Shown here: positions 23,291-63,603 of the stretch, piece after piece | Layout of the letters: every line of letters begins with the position of its first letter | Numbering within the stretch: the first letter of the stretch is position 1 | DNA from: Gordionus sp. m RMFG-2023 | Taxonomy: Eukaryota > Nematomorpha > Gordioida > Chordodea > Parachordodidae | Reading direction: 5' to 3' | DNA length: 64,000 nucleotides | Assembly: GCF_954871325.1 (NCBI RefSeq) | Contig: NC_088777.1 | Coordinates: 44,555,366 to 44,619,365 of the forward strand | Position numbers and translations under genes: made by a program | Notes under the pieces: model-generated | What the model was told of the DNA's origin: nothing | What the model saw: the letters and a program-made list of their open reading frames with translations, nothing else | The model's database searches: none

Positions 23291-24530
23291 TGGAAAAGTA
23301 GATTTTATGATTATTATTAAATTACATTGTAAAATTCTTAAAAATTATTGTATTATGATATTTTGAATAAAATACTATTATTCTTGATATACGGGAAAAG
23401 TTAAAATAAAAGTTATAATCAATATGGTTAAGAGTGAGATAGTCGGTTTGGCAATATTCATAAGTAGAAGGAAATTTATTGAAGATCTTGACAACCAATA
23501 AGTTGTTAAGAGTATATCATAACCTAAGATTGATTAAAAATATTAAGGAAGGATAATATTGAATAAATCAGAACAAGACTCTGCCATGGAGAGTGAAACA
23601 TTAATTATAGAATTTCAAATAATATAATTTAATATTACATAGATTCATTTTTTTACTATTATATATAAAATAAAGTTAATGTTGTCTTAAAAAAAACATT
23701 TATTGAATTTGACCAGTCAAATGCACAAACCTGCTCTAATCTCGACTCAATTATATTTATATGTAATGCAATGATTAAGTATTGAACAATAATTTTGATA
23801 ATTTTAAGTTAATATCTATTTTATTTCCATTTTATTAAATTTAATATGAAAATTAATATGAGACATTTTGTTAAATTAAATGAAGCTGATTTAGACCAAT
23901 TTCCAATTATATGATGTAAAAAATAATAACATTTTGTGATCATATCCAATTTTCTATTTACCAAAACTCATCACCGGAGGAGTATACTACTGTTATCTTC
24001 TATTCCCTGCCACTCGTCTTGAATAATTGCACTGCGACTTTCTATAGCAGTAGTTTCTGACAATAAAGTATTAACCCCCCCCCCCTACCACCGTTATTCA
24101 ATTTCTTTAAGCAAACCGAGAAAATAAATATATATTAGTTATTATTAAAAAGAGTAAAAATTTATTTTATTCCTTTCTCCATTTTTTATATTTCTTATAT
24201 AGTATATATAATATTATTTAACTCAGTGATATTGATTTACCCTGCTAGTCCTTAGTAGTGCATCTTTGGGTACCCATATTATTCATAACTTCCTTAATAA
24301 ACGTGATTATAATATGTTTCTGTAAGTTGTAATTTTCTAAATATTAAAATAAGGTGTTTATTCTCATTACTTATCTATTATTTTATTAAGCATACAAGCT
24401 AATATTGCTGATACAAATATATAATGAGCCGAGATCACGTGTGAAATACAATATCCGATGAACTTCGAGTCTGTTTTTCCGAAACAAAATGTTTTAAAAA
24501 AAAGGATATGCTCTAATTTACAACATTGTA
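23291..24530. other. No gene recognised; 3' flank of the GPCR gene
   Basis: AT-rich. A C12 tract lies near 24077-24088. No exon was seen. The GPCR transcript probably ends in or just right of this block. Confidence 0.4.
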
Positions 24531-24532
24531 TT

Positions 24533-24538
24533 TTTATT
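24533..24538 (-). promoter_or_regulatory. Candidate polyadenylation signal of the GPCR gene
   Basis: TTTATT on the plus strand (AATAAA on the gene strand) lies about 255 bp past the stop codon at 24793. This is weak evidence, because the hexamer is common here. Confidence 0.25.
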
Positions 24539-24792
24539 TTTCAATATTTTAAGCTCATACAAAATCATAAAATAAGTAAAGATTTAAAAGTTAGAATTAA
24601 ATCATTCATTCATATAATTTTAATTAATTTATTTCGAAGATTTAAAATTTATAATACAAACTATATTTTTATAATTGGAAGAACGGTATCATTTAAGTTT
24701 ATATTTCTTATTCGTAATAATCTATTAGATCTTTTACTACTAAATTATTGTATATATCACAAAGGTATAAAAAAAAATCATTCAACTTTAAT

Positions 24793-52240
<27,448 letters not shown>

Positions 52241-54118
52241 ATTAATTATCAATAGATATGACAATTATTGTTCCTCCCACAAAGAGCGAGAGCTTACAAG
52301 AATTTTTTATCGCCAAAGTTATTTTTAAATGGCACTCAGGATCATCATAATATATAATTCCTTCTTCTTTTTTTTATAAAGATATAATGCTTGTGTAATA
52401 GAAATATCTGTTCAAAAAAACTAAATATAATATATTACACAAAACATGGATAGAATTATTTTAATTTTATTTAATTTTTTTTAAAATTAATTACTATAGT
52501 TTATATAATATATATAAATCCTCGATGACGGAGGAGATTATATATTTTTTTCCTTCAAATATTTAAAATTATTCATAAACTCATCTAATTATTTAATTTA
52601 AGAATTTTTACTCTTACAAAAAAAAATGGAAAAGAAAAAGGATTATATAAATAACGCAGAAAAATAAAGTTTAAAAATTATAAAATTATGTTTATATACT
52701 TTTTGAAGAAATTTTTTTTTTTTTGTATTTGACTTTAAAAAAAAAAATAAATAATTATTTAAAGAATTTTTTTTATGATGGTATAATATTATTTAGTATA
52801 CCGCAAATCGATAGTGATGGATCATATAAATTATATTATATTTAAAATTAAAAAATATTTGTCTTATATAGAGCCTAATCTATTAAGCTACTTATTTGAG
52901 AGCCATTTTTAGATTTGAAAAAAAGAAATCTGATTTTACCGTGAATTCGAGTTAATAGTACGTGCCATGGTTAAATTCAAGAAGTTTTGCCAAAATTTTT
53001 TTAAAACTAATTTCTTAATTTATTTCATATTGTAAAATTTTCCACATAAATTTAAAATAATATGATCTATCTATATAATCTATCGTCTGAAATTGATTTA
53101 GACTCTATAATATGCCGAAATTCATTTATGATAAATAAGCTTTTTTTAAAAAATTATCGATGATCCTCAAAATGTAAAATTGAGGTATTCTGTACCACCC
53201 CAAGATGATTCCAGATTAACTTAACAAATATAGTGTATTTAATTTAATTCTAACTTGATTACGTGTTATGAAACAAAAAATTATCAATTTCCCATTAAAT
53301 TTTTCACGAATAATTTCTCTTTTGAAAATAAATTTCTTTGTTAACCGCTTTCATTTATTTTAGAATTAAATTTTAGTTGGTTTTATTTTTTAAAAAACAT
53401 TTTGGTGATAAATATTTTAGAATATGCATATTTTATATATTTTTTTGAATTATTATGTAATTTATTTTTATAATAAAAGATGAATTTTAATCATTATTTA
53501 CGATTCCCTTGTTAAATGTTAACTAAAAACAAAGATTCGTTATGTGTGTTAATTTCAAATAATTTTAAACCTGGCGGATTAAATTATTTTATAATTTTTA
53601 TTACTTGTTTGTAATTTAATTATAAAATTTGAATTTTTTTTATATTTCTACTCCATAGGAAGAATTCCGAATATTTGTATCTAAATTGCAAGATTCTTTT
53701 GTATATTGTTTTTAAAAAAAAAATTTAATACTATAATTGTATCTGTATTAAGATCCTTTTTTTCATAGAATCATGTATCTGTTTATTATATATAATATTG
53801 TTTAAAAAATTAAATATTTTTTTTATACAGATTCTTGCTTTAATTTCGTTTATTTTCTTTCTTTCTTATCTATATTTATTAATTTAATATAAATACTTAT
53901 TATTTTTATATTTTAACTAAGAAATATTAGCCTCCAGGGTCTAATGCAAATTATAGGGTAATGTGTAAATATTCAAATATTTATTATGACCTGATTAAAA
54001 ATTTTCACTTCTACAAATTCCCCATAATTTGAAATATTTTATCAATTATCAAAGTAAATGATCATCATTCTTATTATTTTATCATTGTTATTAAATTAAT
54101 CATCTTTTTTATTTTATA
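52241..54118. other. 5' flank of the GPCR gene; no gene recognised
   Basis: This contains the presumed promoter and 5' UTR of the receptor gene. The first 60 bp (about 52265-52315) are less AT-rich, as a UTR might be. The rest is featureless AT-rich DNA with TTTCTTTCTT near 53855. An upstream non-coding exon cannot be excluded. Confidence 0.4.
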
Positions 54119-54181
54119 AAGGGAGAATGTGTGTGATGTATGCTTGTAAACCGAAGGTCCCAGGTTCAATCCTGGTAAGGA
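54119..54181 (+). mobile_element. tRNA-Thr-like 3' half, probable SINE head
   Basis: GCTTGTAAACCGAAGG resembles the anticodon region of tRNA-Thr(UGU). It is followed by a T-arm CCAGG-TTCAATC-CTGG that pairs perfectly and contains a B box. There is no matching acceptor stem or A box, so this is not an intact tRNA gene. A tRNA-derived SINE head or dead tRNA copy is the better reading. Confidence 0.55.
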
Positions 54182-54620
54182 ACTAAAAATTTACGGGTTT
54201 TTTTATGATGGATTGCTTTAGACATATGATATGATAAATTTCTGAACCGAGAAATGCCACTCCGGTCACCGACATGAACAACCGGGTGCTAGGATTAATG
54301 TCCAATAAACCAAAAAAGACGGCCAGCTGAATTCGTGGGTCAGATGATAACAATTTCTTGACCAGCACTAGGATGATGGGATGATGGTCCTCGGGGGCCT
54401 CTCAAGCTTAATGTCTATCAATACAATGGACTTGATAACGATAAATCGGGATTAATACTACAAGGGGAGATCAGGATTGGGATATCTGTCGATTTGATAA
54501 TTCGGTGTAAGGAATACTCCGGTGGGATATCTGGTCGATATTGATTTGATACACCGGTGAGAGATCAAAATACTTTGGCCTCGATAGCGATACACCGGTG
54601 ATCGATACAAATGAAATCGA
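54182..54620. other. Less AT-rich body between tRNA-like head and RTE tail
   Basis: Higher GC than its surroundings. Two related stretches at about 54479 and 54528 (GGGATATCTG(G)TCGAT...GATTTGATA, each leading to a CCGGTG) form an imperfect direct repeat of about 50 bp. TACACCGGTGA occurs twice. It may be the body of a SINE, but I cannot prove that it is one unit with its neighbours. Confidence 0.4.
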
Positions 54621-54624
54621 TCAG

Positions 54625-54730
54625 AAATATAAATATAAATTAGATAAAAATAGATAGCATGCGTAATAATAAAGTGGAGATATATAGTGAAGGCGCTTAC
54701 CACCAGAAAAGGTGAAAGCTAAAAGGAAAA
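54625..54730 (+). mobile_element. RTE LINE 3'-end fragment
   Basis: It aligns with 4150-4258 of the RTE copy: AATAAAGTGGAGA, then GTGAAGG-GCTTACC, then ACCAGAAAAGGTGAAAGCTA and an A-rich end. It is either a 5'-truncated LINE or the LINE-derived tail of a SINE. Confidence 0.8.
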
Positions 54731-54999
54731 AAAATAAATTAAAAATCTATTTATTTGGCATTTCATTGTCCAACATGTTTAGATTGCCCTTTGGATCAAT
54801 TACCAGATCCTGCTTAGGGGAAAAGAGGACACATTTATTTTTTATGTTTATTAAATAATGCATTAAATGAATTTAAAACAAATTTAATTGATTTTTAAGC
54901 AGCATTTGTATATAAATAACATTAAGTAAATAATAATTCATGAATCTTGCAAATGATAATTTTTTTATTTCATATTTTTCACTTGCAGATATTTTTCTT

Positions 55000-56200
55000 A
55001 ATATATTTGGTCTTCTCTCAAAATTAAACAAGCCCATTTAAAATGGTATTATGTGCATATAATTGCATTTATAGACTTAAATTTTACTCTTCCTCTCATT
55101 TGTCCATTAATTGATTAAAGAAAAGATTCTTTCAACGTTAGCATTATAAGCTGGTATAAGAATAATGAAGCTGGCTATAATTAGCAGTTCAAATGTTCAA
55201 GTAAGGAAGTTTTAAATATTCCCCCTCATTTTATTTGTAATAAACAACTTTTGCAAAATTGGTCAAGCAACTTTGACTCATTTAAAGAAACTTTTTATAT
55301 TTCAAAAAGTCTATACTTTTCTGAATCTAATAATTTGGCATTTTTAATTTCCATCCATTGAAAATATAAACCTTCCAATTCTTATAGAAGTTGTAGTAAT
55401 GTAGAAATATAATATAATATACTATTTTATATTATGAAATATTATATTTTTCAATTAGATATCGTTATAATGATTATATATAATTAAGATTAATATAATA
55501 TTGGGTGAGGTTAACTACCTAACACTCATAGCAATAATTATTGTTATAATTTCCGCTATCGATTCCATATGATTAGCAATCTTGTGAATGTATTACCTGT
55601 GCATGTATAGTTTAATATAAGCGGATTAGTTTGGTTATGACCTAGGATCAACATATTAAATCATTGTCTATATACATCTCTTTCTTTGCATTTGCTTTTA
55701 TCCATTTTTATTATGTTTTAATATTACTTTTATTTTTAATGGAAAAAAATTCCATTTTTTCTTTCTGTTAACAAATAATTTAATGATTTTAAATGGTTTA
55801 ACATTTAAATAACTTCTATATATGAGCAGAACAACCCACTCCAGTTATATTCTTTAATCCTAAATTTTTTAGTTAGTAGAAAACCTTATTTAAAGCTCAT
55901 TGTCTTACACTAAAATTTGTATTACAATTGTCTCCAAAAAAGATTATCAATTTAGATGTTAGATTATTTTGTTCATATTGATAATAAATTATTAAAGATA
56001 GTATCTGATGTTTTATTTTTAAGCAAATGTATATCTAGAATTCTAGCATTGAGGCCGGTTTCTTTGTTAAAATACTGAATAAAAATGGGAAATTTTTTTA
56101 AATTTCCATGATTATACTTGCATCTATAGAAATGGAAATATAATTTATTTTTTGAAATATCATCTAAAGATGAATTCAAAGAATATGATTTTTATAAAAA
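55000..56200 (-). pseudogene. Decayed hAT transposase (BED/DUF4371-like type)
   Basis: Two conserved blocks in correct order on the minus strand. At 56179-55976, FPIFIQYFNKETGLNARILD followed by LLKNKTSDTIFNNLL matches the PI-I-YFD---G----LD---L-NETSDTI block before the catalytic Asp. At about 55185-55120, ASFIILIPAYNANVERIFSL matches the dimerisation motif (IP-SNA-VERIFS). The roughly 0.8 kb between is riddled with stops. It is a fourth hAT lineage in the window. Confidence 0.7.
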
Positions 56201-57882
56201 CAAAATTTCGCTAGTGATTGACCCGATAGTGTAAAAAATTTCTTTGTTTTAAAAAATATAAAAATTAGAATTCATTTTTTAAATGAAATAAAAGACACCG
56301 GACATGTTTTTTAACATCTCAAGGACATGTCCTAGAAGACTAGTAAACCTAGACCCACTAGATACAAAAATAGTAGTATTGAGGTGATTTAGATTTGATT
56401 GTAGATTTTTTAACATTTTCTTTTTTATCAATATTTTTTAAATAAAATAAGTCTGAAAAATCAAATGCAGTACCGAACGGATCCTACCGAAAGGTACCTT
56501 AAAGTTAGCCAAATTTACTCACGAAAGGGAGTTATGGTGTGTAGCCCCTCGTATAAAATATATGATAAAACGTTTTACCACAATTCAAAAATTTCTGGCC
56601 GGTAAACCTATCCCGATTAAAATTTAATATAGAGGTAAATTTCGTGTGTAATCTTTATTTTATACGAGTATAATAAGTTAGCTATTTAATATAAGGAAAT
56701 TACAATTTTCCTAGTTAAATGTAAACCTTAAGCGTACGTTTCCCTCAACCTATACAAATCCCAAGGCGTAATTAAGAGTTTTTCATTAAATAGCCTTAAA
56801 GTAATGATTACGTGTTTTTTTTTCTTCCCTCTTATACATTAATTGACGTATTTTAAAACAAGTATGAACTGGAATTAAACCAAGTTACAGTAGATAAATA
56901 TATATTAAATAAGAAAATATGATCAGGTTATAATACTAATTATGTTATCTTCTTTACAATATATTATATTATAAAGTTTATCTCCTCATCATCAATCAAT
57001 ATAGCATATCTAAAAGAAACTTTACTATATAAAATCACGTTCTATAACTTCTTCTAATCATTTTGTCCTGTTATTATTGAATAATCCATATTGATTATTT
57101 TTATAATAAATTTAGGAATTTAAAGAAAATGATTTTATTTTATAAATTGAACTCGAAGATAGATATTCAATTTCGTTAAATTACGATACTATTAAAATTT
57201 TGATGGATCTTTCTTAGTCTAATTGCGATACATTTTTATAAATCGATATCAAAAAATCGTTACTTTACTATCTTAAATTAAAGTTTAATCATTTTTTCAA
57301 ATTAATAAATATATAATAGTATTATTTAATTATAAATAAATTAAAATAAATATAATATTTAATTTTAAATAAATTAAACTTATTTAAATTATACGAATTA
57401 ACATGAGTTATTTCACAAAATATTATTTTGTATATTTTTGACAAATTTAGATCGAAATTTTTTACTTATAATTAGTATAAGTATACACAAATATACCCTT
57501 GGAGATAACGGATATTAACAATGTTCTAATAGCTAGCAAGAGACACTCTAGAGTAGGCAATTATGATTTTTCCATCATTATTAATTGGCATCTTTCCTAT
57601 TTGGGAACACAATTATTAAATCTATAACTAAAAATGGAATATTTTCTTTTATTCATTATGGATTTAAAAATATCGTAGATTATCAAATTTGTAATAAAGG
57701 TAAAATGAAAAGATAATATATTGTAAATATGGCAATACTATCTATTATGATATTTTAATAGTATAAATTAACAAAAATTTAAAAGTGTGAGTCGACGAAT
57801 AAAAGAGATTTTTTAAATAATCTCTTCTTTGTAAAAATTTACAGCAATATTTGATTATGTATTTATTAAAATAGCTTCCCTT
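56201..57882. other. No gene recognised
   Basis: AT-rich. A short patch at 56300-56620 is less AT-rich and includes the palindrome GGACATGTCC (near 56320). I found no coding frame. Confidence 0.4.
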
Positions 57883-58073
57883 TACTGTTGTTAAACGGCC
57901 CGATTTGGGTCGATTTTTAAAAATGGTCATATTAAGGTTTTAGCCAAAATAATATTATGCAAGACTGGAGATTTTCCTCATAAGTAGCAAAGTTTGGATC
58001 TATTTGCCAAATCTGGAGGTTTACTTAATATTTAATTTGGCTAAAATCTTAATCGGGTCGTTTAAAAACAATA
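57883..58073. mobile_element. Fold-back MITE, family F, with perfect 8-bp target duplication
   Basis: TACTGTTGTTAAACGGCCCG to GGGTCGTTTAAAAACAATA (191 bp), flanked by CTTCCCTT at 57875-57882 and again at 58074-58081. Inner arms CATATTAAGGTTTTAGCC and GGCTAAAATCTTAATCG. This copy fixes the family boundaries and the 8-bp duplication, which points to the hAT superfamily. Confidence 0.95.
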
Positions 58074-58584
58074 CTTCCCTTCTCTATTCTTTCAATTTTG
58101 AATAGAGTTGAAACAGAGAAAGCGAAGTCTATACAATTAATATCTTCGAAATTATCAACTTTCCAAGTTTCCCAAAATAGAGCTACCGAAAGTGATTGAA
58201 AAAAAAGAAGAGAAACATTCCTCATTTTTAATCAAACAATTTTAATGTAAAAAAACAAAACCTTGTCAAATTGATTTGACACACAGATTAGAGATTTTAA
58301 CTATTTTTGAATAATCCTTCGAATATTAAACAATTATATAAACAAGTATAATCAATACTAAGTGTTGAAAAAAAAATTGATTTAACTGATAATAGGGAAT
58401 TTCCCCTTGATAAAAACTTTTAATGTATTATTATTGAAATTAAATTTAATTTGTTCAAATATATATATTTGAATATGTTAATTAATGATTTTTTAAAAAT
58501 TCAATATCAAAAAAATAGATATCTCGTTTTTTTCGTGTGTTTTCTTTTAGAACTTTTGCCAGTATAGTCTCGATATTTATATCA

Positions 58585-58792
58585 GAGACCTGCAGAGGTA
58601 CCATTTACACGGCCAGATCAAAATTTTTTCCCGGGTTTATTTTCAGGCCCGACCCGGATTTTAAAAAATATATATTACATTTATTTGTAATTTTTATAGC
58701 TAATAATAGGGATTTTAAAAAAATCGGTTATTATTAAAAATTTAAAATACGACCTAGAGCCGGGCTCAGGGTCGGGTCTGCAGGTCTCTGAA
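58585..58792. mobile_element. Family G1 MITE with both ends
   Basis: CAGAGACCTGCAGAGGTACC at left and GGGTCGGGTCTGCAGGTCTCTG at right are inverted. The AT core ATATATTACATTTATTTGTA is shared with 11518-11732. The flanks show no duplication. Confidence 0.88.
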
Positions 58793-60055
58793 GGGACGGT
58801 AAGAAATCTGATTATAAATATAGAAAAATTAAACCGAGGATGAGAAAAATAAAATTCCAATGTGCCCTAAAACGGAATATATTTATTAAACAAATTTGAC
58901 AGTGAAGTAATTTATTTATTTTTACAAAAGATGAATAGATTATATATCAATATAATTATTTCGTTTTTAAGTAATACATTAATTGCACATTAATATGTTA
59001 AAAGATATGATGAATAAGCATTATAAATCATTGTGTTAAAAGAATATAATTGAGTAGAAAAGGTATTTAACGTTCATATCGTCCCGATTTTTGAAAAAAC
59101 CAGACGCTTTGCAAATGACGCTTTCCGAGCTCTACGCCTATGACAACAAGTAAAACTTCCAATTCCCACCCCGTTCTAATATTTTTTGTCCAAAATAATT
59201 TTGTAATAAAATATGTTAATTTTTTTTTAAAATATATATATTTAAAATTTTTTGATTGAAAAATATAAGAAAAAATATCTTAGACCAATCCCAAAGGACT
59301 ACCCCCTCCCCTCCCCAGTTTTCTTTATTATGCCTTGTGAAGCTGTCATAATTTCGAAAATATATTCTTTCTGCTCAGTAATTTTACACATATATATATG
59401 TTTTTATTAGTGATGTGTAGTAAATTTTTTTTTTATCTTCTTGTAACGTCACGTTTGAAAGCATTAGCATAAACATTTTTTTTTTAAATAAATAAATAAA
59501 TAAAAAAATTAAACATTAAATATTATCTTGAACAAATTATATTTTTAATAGATCGATTTTAAAAATTAAAATTGCCATATATATTACTAATATGCTAAAA
59601 GGTCTCATCCCACTCATTTGCGTCAGTAGGAGGTGGGAAGGCAAAGATTTACAGAACCACGTCCTAGTCAAACTCATCATAAGTAGGCGTCGGGGTGTGA
59701 GCAAATATTTGCTCTCACACCAAATTAAATCCAATTAAAAAATACATATATATTTATTTCTATTTTAATTACTTTGATTTTATATTTTGATATATAAGAT
59801 AAAACTAATTTTAGAGTTTCTAAAAATATTTATCTATTTTTATTTTAATAATATGCATAAATATAAAAAAAAATGTTAAGGAAAACAATAACCTGCACTA
59901 TGATTTTCTTAAAAATGGGTATAAAAAAATTTAAATGTAAATATAAAGTATACAAAAAAATTAATGGATATTGAAACCAAGATATTTCAGAAAATTATTA
60001 TTTATTCATCTAAAATAAAATGGAATTTTTTAAAAAAGAATTTTTATCTTAACTA
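58793..60055. other. No gene recognised
   Basis: AT-rich with a (TAAA)n-like run near 59492. A CTCTACGCCTATGAC word near 59130 resembles a family C end. The palindrome at 59694 is listed separately. Confidence 0.4.
59694..59721. repeat. 28-nt near-perfect palindrome
   Basis: GGTGTGAGCAAAT is followed at once by ATTTGCTCTCACACC. Two arms of 13 bp pair with a 2-nt bulge and no loop. It sits in a patch of higher GC (59590-59735). Confidence 0.85.
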
Positions 60056-60059
60056 AAGT

Positions 60060-60160
60060 TTAAAGCAGATGCAGGCCTAGCCCTTAGCCCGGTTCGGGTA
60101 CATGGGCTGGACCGTATTTTAATTTCTCTAAATACCCGGGTCGGGCCTCTGCAGATGGTT
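60060..60160. mobile_element. Short G-family MITE fragment
   Basis: AGATGCAGGCCTAGCCC at left and CGGGCCTCTGCAGATGG at right are inverted around CGGTTCGGG and CCCGGGTCGGGCC islands. Internally deleted relative to G1/G2. Confidence 0.65.
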
Positions 60161-60571
60161 TAAAGAAAATTTAAGAATTTACTCTTGGGGTTTCACAGAC
60201 CCCGATCAGTCACGAAATGCTCATATCTTAAAAACTACTCGACCAAAATTAAATGAAGTTACTGAAAATCTTGATCTTAATAATTACCCCTTTTTTATTT
60301 ATTAAGCACCCTTATTTTGAAACGTTTTTTTGAGCAAACCTAAATTTGAAAAAAAATAGCCTTAAAGTAACCCTAATTACTCAGAGCGAGTACCGCGACT
60401 TTTCTAATTCCAGCTAACTTTACTTTAATAGCACTGCTTTCAGAGGCGGCACTTTCAATGTTAAGAAATATGATAAATTATAGCTTTTTAAACTTATATT
60501 TTAACATTGTAAATTTTAAAAGCATCTTTTTAAAAATGAGTTAGAAAGGCAATATTTTTAATTTAATTTTA
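60161..60571. other. No gene recognised
   Basis: Mostly AT-rich. No exon-like frame or repeat arm was identified. Confidence 0.4.
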
Positions 60572-60719
60572 CGGCCTGATTAAGATTTCAACCAAAATAA
60601 TATTTATGTAAGCCTCGAAATTTGGCAAACAGAAGTCCAAACCTTACTGCCATCTATGAGCAAATTCAGAGTTACGTAATAATATTATGGCTAATATCTT
60701 TAAGCTGTTTACAACACTA
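60572..60719. mobile_element. Family F MITE, shortened
   Basis: ACGGCCTGATTAAGATTTC, CCTCGAAATTTGGCAAAC, AAACCTTACTGCCATCTATG and the end CTGTTTACAACACTAG are family F signatures. Confidence 0.75.
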
Positions 60720-61147
60720 GATGCCCTTATCATTAGACTATAAAATTTTAAAAAAAAACCGGGGTTTTACTTTTTATATTATGGGCGTTATTTAGGATTA
60801 AGTAAAAGTCTTCCTTTATACTATTTACCAATCATCTTAGATAAGATGACATTCGGGGTAAAATTGTAAATATCAAATTTAAGTATGAATATTTGAAAAA
60901 AAATAAATAGTTATCACAATAAAAGCAGTCAGAAAAAAATCATTCCTGACACAAATAATGCTTGCTTGTTTAAGACAATAATACAATGCATCAAAAGTTC
61001 GCGCTTTTTACTGTTATTCTAGTAAATACCTTGCGCAATTCCGATAAGAGAGATGTAGAAATAATTTTTGACAATTTTTCCCTCTTTTTCTTGTCTATTT
61101 GTCTTTTGGAATATAAAAAAGTCACGATATATGACTAAGCTAGTGAG
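60720..61147. other. No gene recognised
   Basis: AT-rich spacer between two family F copies. Confidence 0.4.
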
Positions 61148-61333
61148 TATTGAACAGCTCAAAAATGCTACAATATTTTAGTCAAAATATATTGCGCAAG
61201 CCTGGAAAATTTGTGCTCATATATGGCAGAAAAGTTTGGACATCTATTAACGAAATCTTGAGGCATTATGATTTTTGGCTAAAATATTGGGTTAGCTCTT
61301 TTTTAAAAATATAGCCATTTAAAAACAGTAGAC
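61148..61333. mobile_element. Fold-back MITE, family F
   Basis: GTATTGAACAGCTC at left, the centre GCAAGCCTGGAAAATTTGTGCTC / TTTGGACATCTATTAACGAAATC, and the right arm AAAATATTGGGTTAGC ending TTTAAAAACAGTA. Confidence 0.8.
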
Positions 61334-62144
61334 GAAACTAAATATGATACTACCCACCCTTAAAATTCTCACCCCCACTCTCAAATATTTAATACCCTTC
61401 AGCTCTCTAGATTAATCATCAAAAAAATGATCAAAATTATCAGCAAAACCATCTCTTACCCCCTCCCCCCCCACTTCCCACACCCTGGTATAAATGCCTG
61501 TTATAATGATTAAATAAAAGACTTATTAGTTTTGCATCGTAGCAGGGGCATTGAAAACACGCTTAAAATATTTTGTGGGGTCCTTGCGCTCGAAAGTTTT
61601 TACTTCAAAAATTTGCCATATTATCCCTTACCATATGGCCCCAGGTGTAATAAGGTCTAAATGTGGAATCTAGAAATGTATTTTAAAAAAAGCCCGGAAC
61701 CAAGTAGCTTAGTCGTTGAGGAATATATCCTATGAATTTCACAAATTTGAAAGTGTGCTTTTGTTTCAAAACAAAAAATGCCAAATAAAAAATGATTAAA
61801 GATATAAGAAAAATTGTTTTTGTTCAATATCTCTTGAAAGCGGAGATACGTACATCTTTTGATCAAATATGAAATATTTAAAGATGATGAACATTTGCAT
61901 TTTTACCCCACCTGCAGTATAACACCCATCTCTCCTTTCGTCACAAATTTTTTTTGTTGCTATTTTAAGCAATCACCCGAAGCATTCTTAATACTAAAAT
62001 AACTTATAAAAGAACAGCTCTATTTCTTCAATTTATCGTTACAATTACTTGTCAATTTCGTGATCAATCAAGATTATCACAGCTACTTTTAAGCTAAACT
62101 ATTATACGATCAACTTTCTATAAAAGTATTTACTTTATCCATAA
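61334..62144. other. No gene recognised
   Basis: Contains C-rich words near 61365-61480 (CCCCCTCCCCCCCCAC) that look like family C debris. No coding frame. Confidence 0.4.
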
Positions 62145-62506
62145 GCAAAGTCAGGGAGGGGACCAAGAAAAAATCCCTCCCTCAAAAATTTGCCTGTTCT
62201 CCTAAATATCATTTTAATAAAATCTCCCCCTTCCCCATCAACGCCCTCTTTCCCAAAAATGTATATAATATATCGCTATAAACAAGAATTTGAAAGAAAA
62301 ATTACTTAAAAGTCAATAATTTTTTGAAATAACGACTATATAATTAAAGATTTGTAGAAAAAAAAGCGTTTTCAAAAAAAGTGCCAAACCAAAATCATTT
62401 TATACAAATCTAAGATAGTACAAGACCTACAATAAATGGATCTAAAAACTTTCAATATAATTTATAGTGCTACCCCCCCTACCCTTAGCCAAATCCTAGC
62501 TACGGT
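62145..62506 (+). mobile_element. Family C element
   Basis: Contains TTGCCTGTTCTCCTAAATATC, TTTGAAAGAAAAATTACTTA, ATAACGACTATATAATT and CTACAATAAATGGATCTAAA, then a C6-7 run, and ends AAATCCTAGCTACGG. The left terminus is decayed. Confidence 0.82.
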
Positions 62507-63226
62507 TATAACTTCGTCTATTCATATAAAAGTGAATCTCTTAAAAATTTTATTTAAGTAAATCTTAATTGCGATATTTCTCAAAAATAAATTATAAATT
62601 ATCCCCAAAAATGGTAATTAAGGGGGTTTAAAAAAAATATATAATTATTTTGAAGAATAAAGCTTCTCAGGGGAGCTAAATTCAAAAATCAAAAATTGGA
62701 AACAAATTTTGTCACCGGTGATTTATTTTAAATATATAATTAGAGATATAAAATAGGGCCAATTAATAAAAAAAAATCAGTTTAAATCCCATAATAATAA
62801 TAAATAATAATTGATCTTTAATCATTGAGAAGAACTTTGAGTAAATTGGTGGAAAGGGAAAAAACGGTTGTTTCAAGAGCAATTCAGAGCTTTCGAGCCC
62901 CAACGGCTCATTGGCCGTTACCTAAACCGGAAAAAAGAGTGCACCAATGCTCTTGTTTCAGGTCCTCAATTTAGATTATAACCATTTTTTTAGGTTATAA
63001 TTTATTATTATGCTTGGGTTATATAGATGAAATTTCAATGAAAGAAGATGACGTTCTTAATTTTGAAAAATTAGAGGCCCTCTATAAATATAAAAATTTT
63101 ATTTATACTCTTATTTAAATTCAAAAATACCAGCAACATTATTTAAAATTAAAATCATTAGAGTTTCACACACATCTCATCAAATTAAATTTTGGGGTTA
63201 ATGCCTACCCTTTCATTTATTGATAT
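62507..63226. other. No gene recognised
   Basis: A less AT-rich patch at about 62870-62965 (CCCAACGGCTCATTGGCCGTTAC, imperfectly palindromic) is unexplained. The rest is AT-rich. Confidence 0.4.
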
Positions 63227-63524
63227 CAGGCGCGTAATCAATGGGGTGGGATGGGGAAAATTTAAAACCCCCTCCCCATCGCAAATTTGTCTTTCCTCGT
63301 AAATATCATTTTAAGCTAATAAATAATTTCCTCCTACACCCATCCCACCCTCCCCAAATATAAACAATATATCACTATAAGAAAGAATATGAAAAAAAAA
63401 TTAATAACTTTTAAAGATAACGATTATAATTCAAAATTTTTTCAAAAAAAGGCGTTTAATAAAAAAAAAAGTGAAACCCCAAAATTATTTTCCCCTTCCC
63501 TTAGCAAAATCCTAGATACGCCTT
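63227..63524 (+). mobile_element. Family C element
   Basis: CAGGCGCGTAATCAATGGGG at left. TCGTAAATATCATTTTAAGC, ATTAATAACTTTTAAAG and ATAACGATTATAATTC are inside. The right end is AAATCCTAGATACGCC. Confidence 0.82.
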
Positions 63525-63603
63525 TGATTAGAAAAGGATGTTCTAGCCAGGGTTGCCAGATATTCTTCAATTGAAAACGTGAGTTTTTCTTTTATAATAA
63601 TTA

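Noticed and set aside
54119-54181. Functional tRNA-Thr gene
   Set aside because: The T-arm and anticodon region are tRNA-like, but there is no acceptor stem partner, no A box and no proper D-arm.
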